The translations under genes and the position numbers were made by a program. A stretch of DNA of 64,000 nt from Sitta carolinensis (taxonomy: Eukaryota > Chordata > Aves > Passeriformes > Sittidae), in the NCBI GenBank assembly GCA_032173965.1, contig JAVUNC010000004.1, positions 20,375,001 through 20,439,000 on the forward strand. The letters are read 5' to 3'. The notes below the pieces were generated by a model. The model searched no databases, had not been told where the DNA came from, and saw only the letters and a program-made list of their open reading frames with translations. The stretch's first letter is position 1. The number at the start of each line of letters is the position of its first letter. This document shows positions 39,951 through 53,832 of the stretch, piece by piece.

Positions 39951-42900
39951 CAAATTAAAGCACAGTGTAAAACATATCAAATAATAAAATAAAAAAAATA
40001 AGAACTCTATTCACACAAATATGTACTGTTTCTATAAAAGGGAGATAGAAATAAAATTTAGAATAAAATTTAGAAATCATAACTTTCATGGCCATTAACC
40101 GATCATGTGGCACTCTAGGTATTTAGCCAAAAAATTAGTAGTAAGGGGTGGGTATTTTAATCCATGAACTTCTAACAAAGAACAAGGAGAGTGACATTTC
40201 ATCTAAAGCAAGGAAATTTGCTTTTATAGCCACAAAGTTTCTAGAATACCCACTGTGAAGATGACAGTTTGGTCAGTTTAGCCTATAGAAGGTCAAACAC
40301 CATCTTCTCAGTTCCCTGAACTGCATTCTGAGCAGCAGGATGTACATCAGTTTGGAACAAAGGTACTTCTTTCTTTGTTGAGAGTCTCAAAAACTTTTAT
40401 CCAAACACTCTTACATAAAATTCATGTGAGTGCTTGTCCTAGGGGCTATAACTAAGCTCCCTCTTCTCAGCTAAATGTCTGATCACAAATCTGCATCACA
40501 CCCTTTTATGTAAGTGGACAGCCCACCCCAGGCATCTGTGAGTGCTTCGTGAAAAGGCTAGGAGTGACAAAAACAGGAGGAGAGCATAACAGTTTATTTA
40601 TGAACCCTAGGTCTTCTTCTTCCTGAGCTCTCCAAGCATTATTGATTAGAAGGCAACCAAGAAAGTCTTCCACAGCTGTTTCATCATAGAAGAAAAGAAT
40701 AAGGCTACTGTTCTTTGAAAAAAAGAAAAAAAATATTTTTCTTCAGAAGATGATTTTAGGATCTGATGGAGAAATAACAGAAGGCTTTTCTGCTGCCTGT
40801 GATCAGATATGCTAAATCCAAGAAAATAAAACTATTTGAGATTTTTCTTGGCTCCTTAAAATTTGATGGCTAAGTAGATGGACCTTTTGTATGCTACTTT
40901 GAAGGAACTAACTCTCCTAAGCACCTTCATGGAGAATTTAGGATCCTTTCTAAGGCTCTGGAATTCATTCTCAGTTCAGCTTCATAACATGTAATAAGTG
41001 TTAGGTTCCAAGTGCTTCATTAAAATTGACCCTAGGTGATAAATGTAAGATATGAAAATGAATCAGTAGATAGACAATTAAAAGATGTCAAATTTTCTGA
41101 ACCTGGTGCTCCTTACTGCAACAGTGAATGATACTTATGAAGGAGACTCATTATTCTCTGTAACAGCTGTAACCAGATCAGCAGCCAGACCTTGTCAGCC
41201 AGTTGTTCTTGCAAAAGGAAATTCGTATGGTAATATGCAGGCTAACTCCTCTGTGGATAGAAACTACATATACAAGGATTCATGTTAACATCTAGAACAG
41301 AAGGAAGGCCTTTTTAGACATTATAAATATCAGCACTCATCACTGTATGTAAGTAGATAATTAGGGTAATTATTCCAAATTAGCAGCTGCAAGCCCTGCA
41401 GATGGGAATTTCAGGGGCTGGTAACTATAGTAAGATGAAATTTCTGTAAGTTGCAAAGCTCATATTTTGGAAGATGTATATTTAATGACCCTCATACATG
41501 ACGTTAAATATTTTTGTTAATATCTCAAAATAAAAATCTTTCCTGCACTCGTATAATGCCTTTGCTTTTCTTTAAAGCTATATTGGGGTCTGAGATGGCC
41601 TGGATGTCCAAGGAATTTTCCAAGTACTTAACTATCAGCTCAAGTAAATGAAGAACTAGGGTGAACTGGGAAGCATTTTCACTGTGTTCATTGTATTGTG
41701 CTCCTTTGAATGGTTTAAGGGCAGAAAAAAAATCCAACAAAACCCAGATATTTTAATTGTGAACAATGTTGTAACAACCATAGATGCTTCTGTGATAGCC
41801 ATTGAGTTGGTCTGATTAGAAAGCGATTCTTGTTGCCTTGTGTACCATGAGCACATCCCATGCACAAATGGAGCAGGACTTCTTTGGCTTTTAGCTTTGG
41901 TCTTTAGCTGTTGTGTGAATTAACATACTTATGAATACAGACAGGAAAAGAAATGCAATCAACAGAAACAGTAAAGCACATAACTGTAAGACTTGTCCTT
42001 ATCACAGTGAAGAAGCTTATATTTTTGGATACTTTAATGTACAAAATCAGTCATTCCTGTCTCTTGAAATAAGATTGCAACTTCAATCAACAAATAAGCC
42101 TATGTTGTAGTCATTTAAATCCAGTCCTTATCTAGTTATTTGAACATGGAATTTGAGACAAAATAAAGTTGAGAATGTAATAATTTTCTGCATTTGAGTA
42201 AGTAAAAGGTTATTGATCAATGTCTTTTTAAACTTTCTATTTAATTATCTTTGAACTAAAATGAAGGAAATAAGTTTCAAGCCAAAATAATTATTCTATG
42301 AAGAAATTATGAGGTTATTTTTCTAGAAAATAATTTTAAGACATGATAATTCAGCTTTAGTACTGAAAATTGAACAGCATATCTTGTAGTGGGCCTATGT
42401 ATATGCCAGTAACTGCTTTTTCAGCATTTGGATTTTGGCTTCAGCCATGCAGACCTATATTTACTGAAGACTATTCAAAAATAAAAGTATATTTGTGTGA
42501 AATCAAGTAATAAAATAGCTTTCTGATTCAGATTTTTACAGCTGTTAGTGTTGTCAGCTGTAGATTAAAAAATACTGAATAAAATATATATATATATTTA
42601 GTATTTTAAACAGTTGGCTATGACTACTATGGCTACATGTAAATGATTTTTTAGATCTCATAGAATCATAAAAAACATTCCTCCAACACTAATCTTATCC
42701 ATATTAGGTCTGAGAAAAGAAATGAGAATTATGTATCACACTTACTGGCTTCAAGTTTGAGATTTTCAATACTTCCTTTCCAATTACTATCCAAAGCTGA
42801 ATAATGTGAAAAGTTTTTCTTTGCATGATCTAACACATATTTCACTTAGATTCATGCTCTGTCCTATTACTTTGTAAAAGAGCATGACTCTTATTTTCTC

Positions 42901-43901
42901 TCTGATAGTTATCTCTAACGTTTTTCTGATATGTGCAATCTATTTCATCTCTTCTTATCTGACTTCATCTTTAGTCTTTTTTTTTTTTTCCTTGTCTTAA
43001 GCTTGGGCTTTTTAATTCAATATTTCTATTTTTATTTTCTCACCCATTTTGAAAACTTCATTTCTCCCTTAAAGAGGGATCTTTTTAGGACTAAAGCCCC
43101 AGGTCTGTTCACGTGGTGTGCATGGCTGATTTGTCTGTCTTGAAAGTGCCGTAAAGATGGCGAGCAGATCACGTTAGTTATTGAAACCCAGCCTCCCAGA
43201 CTGCTGAGACCAGTGGGAGCTTTTGCTTCAGCTCCACAGTGAACTCTGTCTATAGAAGCTTTCAAATATGTTTGACTCAAAAACCTTTTTTAGACATCCT
43301 GCTTTGCAGAAACCACTAAATATATGTTTAACTGAGATTTCAGGCTTACAGCATATTGGTAAGAAAAAGGCATTAAACTGCTTAATATAGATGGAATGAC
43401 AATGTTGATAAAGGATTTGATGATGCCAAGGGCATCAGCCTTGGTCCACTGATGAACTCTGTTACATTCTACTTTTTAACCATGAGTCCTTATATACTGC
43501 ATTTCAGAGAGTTGTCTATATCCTTTAAGCTAAGTAAATGCATAGGTGTGTTTCTGGATTACAGCCAGAGGACTCAGCACCTTTTTTTGAAAAAAAGCAA
43601 TACTGGCAGAGACAGGCTTGCTGTGTTTAATCACAAGTGTTAAAACAAGACTGATTTCACTTTGGATTGAAGAATCCACTCCTCCACATTTCTTTGGTAA
43701 TTTGGGGTGCAGAGAGATTTCCATCCACCAGCTGTGGATTATCTGACTACCAATCTTACTATTTGAAATCCACTTGAACTGCATAAAAGCAACTGCAATC
43801 CTGCAACCACATGTATTATTTAACTGGTTGCATTTCTGATATATTGCAGTTTCTATCAACTATTTTGCAGTTTCTAAGTAGAAAAAAAGACAAATTACCA
43901 C

Positions 43902-43928
43902 TTTTTTTTTTTTTTTTTTTTTTTTTTT
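43902..43928. repeat. Poly(T) run of 27
   Basis: Twenty-seven consecutive T are followed by CCCCACAG, which mimics a polypyrimidine tract and splice acceptor about 500 bases before the true exon at 44434. No DLGAP2-like coding sequence follows it. Confidence 0.9.
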
Positions 43929-44433
43929 CCCCACAGAAATTTGCCCTAAATTATAATCCTATCCATCTATGCCAAGATCAGGCCTTGGTTTATCTTAAGT
44001 ATGCCATTCACCTCCCTAAAAGCCCCTTCTAAGGACCGTTGGTAATAAACCCCAAAGTGCTCAGCTTTTAGAGTTTTTGGTGTGAGATACCTGATTAACT
44101 TAAACTGTTATCAGATGAAAATCTATGTGCAGACTTTAAGCCGTTTCCTGCAGTTTAGAGTATGTCTACAAATAGATATTGCAGCTCAGCTCACAGTCCA
44201 TGACTTCATTGTTCCATGGGTTCTAACATCTATAAACTGAAAATTTCCAACTCTGAAGTTGAAGTTAAATGGAAAAAAGCATTTAAGGTTCTTGAAATAT
44301 CTTTATAAGCAACCTCTTTTTGAAGAATAAAAAATTCATTACTTGTCTTTGTAAAATGAAAAATGGAAGGAAGTATTTAAACATATGAAAAGAATGAAGC
44401 ACATTCTATGTGTGTGTTTACGATCTCCATTAG

Positions 44434-44645
44434 GTACCTCAGGATGAATGGGGAGGATACCCAGCTGGTGGGAAAGACGAAGAGATCCCGTGCAGAAGAA
44501 TGAGAAGTGGGAGCTATATTAAGGCCATGGGAGATGAAGAAAGTGGAGATTCTGATACTAGCCCCAAGACATCGCCAAAATTAACAGTTCGACCAGAGTC
44601 ACTATTAAAATCCATTGGGCAAAGACCACTCGGAGATCATCAAAA
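44434..44645 (+). CDS. DLGAP2: DLGAP2 exon with a GK-binding repeat (RSGSYIKA)
   Basis: The 212-base exon follows acceptor CCATTAG at 44433 and opens in phase 0 with VPQDEWGGYPAGGKDEEIPC, directly continuing the CHYLQ end of the previous exon. It then encodes RRMRSGSYIKAMGDEESGDS (about 44494 on), followed by DTSPKTSPK and LLKSIGQRPLGDHQ, leaving two bases (AA) before donor GTAAGC at 44646. The R-x-x-S-Y core followed by an acidic DEESGDSD tail is the DLGAP repeat that binds the guanylate-kinase domain of PSD-95-family proteins, with phosphorylation of the Ser known to strengthen binding in the family. The AA joins T of the next exon to give Asn. No internal stop or indel was seen. Confidence 0.95.
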
Positions 44646-47600
44646 GTAAGCTTCACTGCACCTTTCTGGAAGTTGTCATGGCTTGCATAACTTTTCTTTT
44701 TGTCTTACGGGCAATGGTCAGCTTCCATAGGAAAAAATATCTGTAGTTTGAAAGGTAATTTTTCGGCTTCATTTTAGCTTAGCTACAGTTTCTCATGGCC
44801 ACCAGATGAAACCCTGCCATCTTCTTCCATTCATGAAATAAACCTTCTGCTTCTGAATGAGTTTGTTATGTTTACTGAAGGAAATATTTGCATATTTTAT
44901 GTCAAAAGCTCAAAGTTCTGATTTTTTTCTCGAGAAGGACTGGTTCATATTATAATGTTTTGTTATTTCATTGCTTTCTCTGAAATAGAAAATATACTTT
45001 ATTATATACTAGGTGTAATAATAAATATATAATTGTACCATATATTGGGCATTTTCCACCTTTTTTTATCAGTATAATGTTTTATGCATCAGCTATACAG
45101 TATCATACTCATTTAAACACGTTGTGGAGGATTTTGTTTGACTGGGTTATTTCTCATTCATACTACCATTCATACTACCTGCAATATGGCCTATTAAATG
45201 ACTAAAGCAAATCTTAAAACTACAGGGAAATGTTTAGCTGTATATGTCTTTGAGTAGATCTTTATTTTCCTCTCCTTTTTTATCTTTTCAATATATATAT
45301 TTTATAAGTAATCTGTAAATATACTTGTCAGGGGAGTTTCAAAGTGGTAGACTGATTTAAAATCTGCAGATTATATTAATTTGACTGGATGTTTCTCATG
45401 GTTTAGCGAATTTATCTTTTTGCCTGTGACATAAACCAAAGAAATTAAGAGTGAAACCTTTGACCAAGGATTGTTTATTGTTCTGTAGGAAATACTGTAT
45501 GTTTTACCAAAGTGACTCACCTTTTCATAAAATAAAATAAAACAAAAACCCTAGGCAAAAATGGTTTTGGCTTAATTAAATTGAATTATTTACCTCGCAA
45601 TCTTCAAGAAAGCCACCAACTTTCACTATTATTGAAGAAATGAGTTTACCAACTTCATTGCTTCATATTGTTCTGTCCCAGCCACTGCCTAGCTGCATTC
45701 TGGGCACTGCTGTAGGCCAGGGATCATTCCCAGAGACAGTCTGGTTGCAGTCATCCTGGTTTTGAGGGCATGTCTTATCTCATTCGTGCCACCAGCTGAA
45801 ATCTTTTCTTAGACACTGTTCTTACTTTCCAAGCACTTAGACCAAATAAAATATATTCTATGCTTTTCTTTGTTTCCAGCTATGGTTGGGCCTCCCACAA
45901 TGGAATTTGGATAGCAGCACAAATTTTCCATTGAATGACACGTCTTTGTGCCTGCCCTAGACCACTACAGCTTATAAACAGATTCAGACAGCAATTTACT
46001 ATAACTAAACATTCAAATAAGGAATATATTTCAAGAAAGAAAATATTCCTGGTTTGTTAAGTCCTGAAGGCAGGTGGTTATTAGTAGGCCAATGATGAAC
46101 GTTGTGTCTTCTGTCAGTTTTCCATGTATTGCAAATACACCACTCAAAATTTAATTGATTAAAGCACGGGTGCACTGCTGATGCTTGTACTGGGGTTGAC
46201 AGCTGTGCTTGTTCATGGCCCCAGAGGATTTCATGGCGCAGTTACCACTAACCAGTCAGAAAACGAGGAAGCTTTTTGTAATACTGTAAAATACTATCAG
46301 GGGTTCTGTTCAACATTTGTCACTAGCACTGGACTAAGAATAATTGAGCAGTCAGACTGATGCTGCTGACAGGTATCTTTCAAGTCCTTAGTTTTTCCTT
46401 AAACTGAAGGGCAGCACCTTGAATCTGCCAGCCGAACATTCACAGGTTTTTCCAGTGAACTTCAAGCAGAAATGTAAGGACTATTCTGGTTCTTGTAAGC
46501 CTTTCTTGCAAAAATCTACAGATTTCAGCAATCCTAAAGCAGACAAACAATTTCTTGTTGCACAGAAAAACAGAATGCTGATCCTAAACTTGGGTTTTCA
46601 CCACAAGCCATCTCCTCGCAGTATATCTGTCTCCCTGTCACTGTGGTTGCCTTTTCTGTCTGGCAGATGTCTGTGAAGGATGAGATAATGGATAATGGTT
46701 ATGGAGCCTTCCTTCCTTCTCCAGCATGGCTCAGTAATCCCCACTGCATGCTGAGCACCATTTGTACCACTGATCATGCTGCTGAACCAGAAGCCAGGGC
46801 TTTGAACAGCGTTCCTGCATGTATAGCAGGGCTGAATAGCATTTCTGGCATGTGTTATGAGAAATTACATAATTCAAGATGTCAGTTGCATTAGCTGGCT
46901 TTTTAGCTTGTTTACTCAGATGGAGGAAGCTAGTGCACAGAAATAGAATGGGGGTTTAATTCTCTTAGTCCTCTGCTGGGGTGACAGGGTAGCTCAGAAC
47001 TGCAGTCTGCCAGAGCACCAGTAGACTTGTCCTAAAAGCTGAATATGGATAGTTTTGGCAGCATAAAAACATTTATTGGCTGCAAAACAAAAGTAGATGG
47101 ATCTCATAAGAAAAAGCCTAGTTTTCCATCACTACCCTGAATATGATAAAATGAAAATTAGAACAGGCTTCATTTAACCTTCAACAGACGTTTGACATGT
47201 GTGCGTTTTTTCTCTAAGTATTATTAGGCATCTTTGCAAGGACTTTTTTTCCCATTTAAATTCTGTTTATGCTTCGATAAAAGTAAGCCCTATTTTACTG
47301 GTATTTATTGCTCAAAGATTCAGTAAGTTGAAGTTTTAAAGTTTCTAAACAATAAATTGCATATTTGCATATGAATAAACAAATAGAAATAAGTAACTGT
47401 AAATGATGTAATAGAAGTGATAAAATTCTGAAAATAATATCTTTAAGTTGTTTTTGGTAAGGAGTATATTTGGCTCCAAGCTAGGAAAAAAAAAAAATAA
47501 AAAAGGAAGTGCATAGTCTGCCACTGCTGGTTTATAAAGCTGGCAGAAGCAGGTCATTCACCCAGCCACATCTGTCTGATCTCCACCTCTGTCAGAGAGA

Positions 47601-50600
47601 GAGCACAGCCAGCAGCATCCCCAGCCCACCTCCAGCTTTGGCCACCTGTTTCACCTCATCTTGGAGATGCCAAGACATGGTTCAGGCACCAGCTTTGCTG
47701 GGTGCAGCCACTCTCACTGTAGGATAAGAAAGCTTGGCCAAAGGGTCAGGAAGTAGACCTGGCTTATTTCTGAGTATAGCTATAGGAGCTCAACTTTTTC
47801 TGGACTTTTAAAGATTAAATGCACCTAAATATCTAGATTATTCACTGAAATGAATTTCAATTCCTTCTTTATGTTTCAAAAAACTAAATAATATGTTGCA
47901 CTACTGAGTCCAATAACATTAAGTTGAAGGCCAGTGTAATTTATTAGTATTATTAGGAAATTGCATTTGGGCAAATTATAATGTAATCAGACTTGCTGTG
48001 GTGGAGACAGGACACATATCTGAATCTGCTTCCTTTCCACTTTTTGTTTTCATGGAATGGCACCAGAAGTCCCATTTAACGTGGAAATTATGTTGACTCC
48101 CAGTAGGCCTGGAAAAAAAATTAATTTTTATAATTTTTTAAAAATTGTTTTTCATTATCGATTATATAAAATTGTTCAGATGTCAGTTTTGGTATAATAG
48201 AAGTGAAATGCAAGCCCTTCTATTCAGTCCATTTTTTTTGCTCTGCTGTAATGCTACTGAAGGTGAAGTTAAACTGTGTTGAAAGGCAGTAGTTTGTAGA
48301 AGGTATGTCATATACTGCTAGGCATCTTCATTTACATTAAAGATCAGCTGAACAGTTTATGGAATGGATAGCTGAAACAAAAGTAGTATCTATTCTTGTT
48401 GTTAATAAGTTTTGTGCAATTCTGGAAGAGAGAATGACCCATATGATTTGTAAGGGTATTCTTCCAACCTAGTAAATATAATTTTTCTGTATTTATGATG
48501 AAACCAAGCAAAGGTGAGATGGAAGTATCAGAGACACTGGGATCCAGAAAACAAAGTTGAAAATAAACCAAGAATTTTTTACTCTGGAATAGGAGAACAA
48601 TTCTGAAAAACTGAAGTTGATACAGTTGTTTGATGCTTTTCATTTTCAGGAAAAAAGTACTTAATGTACTGATTATGTAAATGAACATAGTAACACTGTA
48701 GAAATAGCAAATTCCATTTTCAGTATATCCCTTTTGAAGTGTTGTGAAAAACTTTGAAAACCATCTGACCATTTAGTCAAAAGTGATAACAATAGCATTT
48801 AGCCCAAAGTAAATACACTCTATTTGAAGATCATACTGGTATCACTCACACAAATGAAGAGTCATGCTGTGCTGAAGTTTTCCATTATGCTCTGAAGTGA
48901 CTCACAGGAAACTATGAAGATGAAATAGGTTAAACTACAATAAAGTAAATTCAGTGACAGCAATGTGTACTTTTGTTTTGTAAACCTCTAATGGCAGACT
49001 TTTCTGTTACTAGTGGTCCAAACTCCTTAAGCATGTGGCTGGGTAGACAGAAAGACGTGGAAAGCACAGAGGTGGTACAAAAATGTAGTGTTCTAATGAG
49101 GAAGGGAACGTGCCATAGTACAAATTATTTAGCAAACTACCACAGTACAATACCAATGATACTTCAGGTTGACTTGACAACACAAGATTAAGTTTTTCAC
49201 TAATCCTCTGCCAGATTTTAGTGGCTGTATGGAATGAGTATCTTAAATTATGAATCACGCTCACAGAAAGAGCATCTGTGCCTCCTTCAGATGTTTAACA
49301 TCTTTGTTTTGTAGGTTGTTTACACCCACAGCACACCTGAAGAACATGATGCATGTTCGTATTTCAGCCACTCTTACTCACAGTCTGGTATCTAAACACA
49401 AAACACTTTATTCAGTATTGTAAGCTAATATGTCTGAAACCTGAAATGGTTAACATGTTTTCTGGGCCTACAGTAAACCAGAGCAAAAGAATGACCTTTC
49501 ACTGTTCTCCCTCTTTTCAGAGTGAGAGATTGCATCCATCCATGGCCATACTAACTTAATGCTTATCTGGACTGTTATCCAAGGCATGTCCACATGTGCT
49601 GTTCTGCAGACTTTATTATGACAACAAAAATGTTGCCAAAGCACACAGCAAGAGGACTCAACCTCAACCAGATCTGAAAGCACTTAGCTGCCAGACCCCT
49701 TGGATCAGCAGGGATCATGGAACAGCACAGGTTCCCTAAGATATATAGGAAACCTCAATTAAAAAATAAACAACTTTCCATTTGCAACCACTTGTGCTAA
49801 CCATAACATGCTTACAACATGAAAAGTGAAAGCCAAAGGAGAAGTTTGGAAGCAATGCATAAGACCAGCCCTGTGGGTTTTCATCAATCTTTGCCCATGA
49901 CAGTGCAGACTCCATTATTCTTTAGGGCCAAACAAATTTGTGGTTATTTCTCCTAAGACACACCCCTTGGCAAGTGTACACAGAAAAGGCCGTGGGTAAG
50001 TGTGCACACATGGGGGAATGGGTGAGCTGGAAAAATATCACAGTTTGAGAATTGAAGCACACTTTCCTTGCTAAAGAAATTAATGTTCTCTTTCAACATT
50101 ATCCATTGCTGTGCACCAGTGATCCAAGCCTTTCATAATTTTTAAGGTAAATTTCAATTTGCCATTAACTCTTCTACATCTTAAATGGCTTTGAAGCCAC
50201 TCCTGAGAAATAATAGGAGAGATGAGGAAAATCACTAGAAAAGGAACCCTCATCTTTTATATGCTTTTTATTTATCTTTGGGGTTTTTTCCCTCAACCTT
50301 CTGACTCTAAAAAGCCTCATTACACACTTCATTAGTAGCTTTCTGAGGCCCTGTAGTGTAGTAGCATCTACTCAGAGTCTCTGAGGGGTGAAATTGGAGA
50401 TTTACTGAGGAGAGTTTGAGGGCTAATTACAAAGCCTTATCAACTAATAATGTAATCAGAGGGCCACTGGCAGTGGTAGAAGACGGTGATAGTCTTCTCT
50501 GCTGCAATCAATAAGATCTGGGTTAGATTAAGCTGCAGGGTTAAGAGGGAATGCTGATGAAGGGCAGACAGTCATCTGGCTACCTAGGAAACACCTTTTG

Positions 50601-53284
50601 TGGGCTCAAAAGACATCCCCATCTTTTCTTCCTTTGCAGAATAATAGCAAGTGCTCTTAAGCAGTGTTAGGCATCTTGTTCTCTGAAAAGTAGAACAGTG
50701 TGAATCACTGAGGCCAGAGCTCCTGCCTCATTTTAGTAAACACCAGCTTTATGTTGTAGGGCTGAAATCTATTACCCTGGATTAGGGATGGAAGAGGGAT
50801 TCTAAGTCTCTAAACAAAGTCCGGAAAAATTTCAGGAATAAAGCAGGCTTTTCTCAGAAAAATGCACTTACATGATGGATTGTGGTGTAAATGAAGTAAT
50901 ATTCAGGTCAATATAGCAAGCAAAAATAGTGACATCCAATGGAAAATATGCTTCTGGTTTTTGGTGCCTATTTGTTCCTGCTTCCAACAAAGTTTTATTT
51001 TTCATTTGAAAAAGATCAAAAGCTGATTTTCTCATTTGTTTAGTTTTCAATAAAAACTAAATAGGGCTCTAAAGAATGTGTACAGAAACACTTCTTCAGG
51101 CGAGGATTTGAAAATTAAGATGTTTTTGGTTAAAAATCCAGAAATTATATTAACTTTTCCCAAGTCTACTCAATTGCTTTTCCAGAAATGACATATCATT
51201 AATATCTTTAACTTCAGCATGATGGTCACTTATTTTCTGTAGATTTACTGGTTTTAATGGACTTACATGTGTGTTTAAATTAAGCTCATGTTCAGATGCT
51301 TTAATGAATCCTGATACCCATAGTCTGCACTTGTTCTACCCAATTAGGACTTTTTGCATGTGTATATGTATGTGCACCAAGAGCAAAAAGAAAGTGAAAT
51401 AGCTTCCTGAAGAAATTAGTGAATATTTCAATTACACAAATGGATTTAGGAACATGCATCCAATATTTGAGTTCTGCTTAGATCCACAGACCTATTTGCT
51501 GAACTGGTATATGATGCTTAAAACACCCTTTTAAGTTTTTGCTGTAGTATCCGCCTGAATTTTGTTGATGCTCACCAGCTTGTTGCCTGCTTGCCAGGGC
51601 AAGCTCAAAATATTATATTGGAACAAGAGTTTTAGGATTAGCTATAGATTAGAATATAGATCATATTATATATGTGTAAATCTGTCACCTTTTAGAAAGT
51701 TTAGAGTTTATATTTCTCATATCCTACTTTTTTATTACATGCACATTTTGAGTGATTTGGAATACAAGCTTGGTTGAGCCCACATCCTCTCTATCTTTGC
51801 AAAGAGTGATCAAACCACCAGACTGTTTAACAATTCTGATGATTTCCTCTCATTCTCTTCTGGTTCATGTTGTACCAAATCCCTAAACACTTACTGACAG
51901 TAAGAGTTCTCTCCTAACAGTGATTAGTAGGCATTTCATAAGGATAGAAACAGCAGAGTCTCCACCTCTTTCCAAGCATATTCCTGTAATAAATCAAATG
52001 TTCAATATCGTTCAGGCACACATTTTAAAAATGAATGGGTCAGTGATGAACTATCTAGGCATCTAAATAATTTCATTTGGCTCAAATTCTCATATCTAGC
52101 TGTGATCAAAGAGAAGCCTAAGACTGGCAAATATTAGAAATATTAGAATTCTTTGCTACAGATAAATTTATGAGATTTATGTGCACTTTTGGTTTTCCAA
52201 AGAGCCAGACTAAATGTGCTATTCGAAAGGGAGAATCAGGCTTAATGTCTACACTCTGATCCTTCTATGGGCTGCAGGCAGGCACATCTGGGCCCCTTTG
52301 CAGAGCTCTATTGACTCCAGCAGGGCTCCATGGAGATGCAGTGTGACTCGCAGCTGCTACACAATGGCACTGCTGGCTAAGCTTAATCATTAGATTTCAG
52401 TCGATGAGTTATTTCATGTATCTAGAAAGACATAGTTAAGGTAGATCCAGATAGAGAAATGAATATCCATTGAAATGCAAATCTCTCAATAAAATAGGTT
52501 TTGATAAGTGCCGCTACTTCGATTATTCTAATGCACCTTCCTTTTAGGCACCCAAGATGAATTCTATTACAAATTTTATCTTTTTGTCCCTGAAAGATAC
52601 TTCTGAATTGCATATACTGATTTGAACAGAAGTGATTGTACTTTCTTTAATGTTCCCATTCATTCTCACATTTTTGCACAAATGCAGGCATGATCATGAA
52701 AATAAAAAGGTATGATTTTAGAATATGGCAATTCCAAAAATTAATTTGATGGAACATGGACTTTCTTTATAATGGATGCTCCCTGAATAAACCTGATAAA
52801 CCCATTCAGAGTCAGAAGGTGACCTTCTTGCTGCAACTTTTAGAGGCCTCAGAAGACATTAATTCACTTTTGGTGCCTTCTTGACCCAGGGTGCACTGGT
52901 GGCGGAACATTTGACAGAGAAGAGGTACTCTGGGGAGTGATCACTATTTTGAATGTGAGCAGATCAAGGAATGACCTTGGCAAGTGTATTGCAGGCATCA
53001 CAATCATACTGTTTTAAACAATGATATTTGTTTATGACAAAGTATGTGATGTCAATCACTTATTAGAAAATGCAGACAGTAGAAAAAAACAAAAAAACAA
53101 AACCAGTGTGACTGATAGATCCCTTTCTCAGGAGCGATATAGGTCATTATCCCCTTGGCCTTTTCTTGGCTGTCAAGTATTGCTGCTCAGGAATTAGAAT
53201 TTGTAGGAAGAAGTTAGGGGGCTTCTAGCCTCTGCCCTGTACTAGGCTGTAGCCAGTTAAACCTCGACATTGGCACCAGACGAT

Positions 53285-53832
53285 GTTACACTTCAATTCC
53301 TGTATCCAGTTTTGGGCCCCTCATTTCAAGAAGGACATTGAGGTTCTGGAGTGTGTCCAGACAAGGGCAGCAAGGCTGGTGAAGGGTCAGGAACTCAAGA
53401 CCTGTGAGGAGCAGCTGATGGAGCTGGGGTTGTTTAGCCTGGAGAATAGGAGGCTCAGGGGAGACATTATCACTCTGTACAACTGCCTGAGAAGAGGCTG
53501 GAGCCTGGCAGGGGACAGCTCTTCTTGCAGGCAATGAGTGACAGGAGAAGAGGACACAGCCTTAAGCTGCACTGGAGGCGGGAGGGGGGGGGGGAGGTTA
53601 TGTTTGGCATTTGGAAGAAGTTCTTTACAGCAAGAGTGATTGGGCGTTGGAATGGGCTGCCCAGGAAGGTGGTGGAGTCACTGTCCTTGGAGTTGTTTAA
53701 AGAGAGATTGGACACTGGAAAGACTGGCACTCAGTTCCATGATCTCGTTGACAAGGTGATGTTAGGTCAATGGTTGAACCTGATGATCTCAGAGGTTTTT
53801 CCAACCTACTTGATTCTGTGATTTTGTGATAT
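53285..53832 (+). mobile_element. CR1 LINE 3' fragment (about 550 bases)
   Basis: A sense-strand CR1 tail: TCCAGTTTTGGGCCCCTCAT, TTTAGCCTGGAGAATAGGAG, GGGCTGCCCAGGAAGGTGGT and TCCAACCTACTTGATTCTGT, ending in a short ATTCTGTG/ATTTTGTG repeat. It includes the end of the pol region and the 3' UTR. An 11-14-base G run near 53582-53594 interrupts it. Open frames within it are remnants of the element, not host genes. Confidence 0.92.

Larger units (their letters stand above)
28453..44433 (+). other. DLGAP2: DLGAP2 intron (large exon to exon at 44434)
   Basis: A 16.0-kb intron bounded by GTAAGA and CCATTAG. It includes a possible LTR-like segment (about 29140-29400), a short (TA)n run at 31729-31742, a 9-bp perfect hairpin at 32192-32212, a keto-rich G/T tract (37037-37180), a cluster of CR1 fragments in both orientations (about 38965-39950) and a 27-T run at 43902-43928. 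No additional exon is supported. Confidence 0.75.

Noticed and set aside
42655..42700. CTCATAGAATCATAAAAAAC resembling a CR1 3' tail
   Set aside because: Only about 12 bases match, and the adjoining sequence does not continue as CR1.
43811..44032. Possible extra exon after the poly(T)-CCCCACAG acceptor-like site
   Set aside because: The following codons do not resemble DLGAP2, the frame stops within 100 bases with no clear donor, and the exon at 44434 joins the previous exon in phase without it.
48344..48772. 142-codon minus-strand open frame rich in Phe and Tyr
   Set aside because: It is AT-driven composition without recognisable domains; expected by chance in long introns.
53283..53821. 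84- and 98-codon open frames
   Set aside because: They lie entirely in a CR1 LINE fragment.
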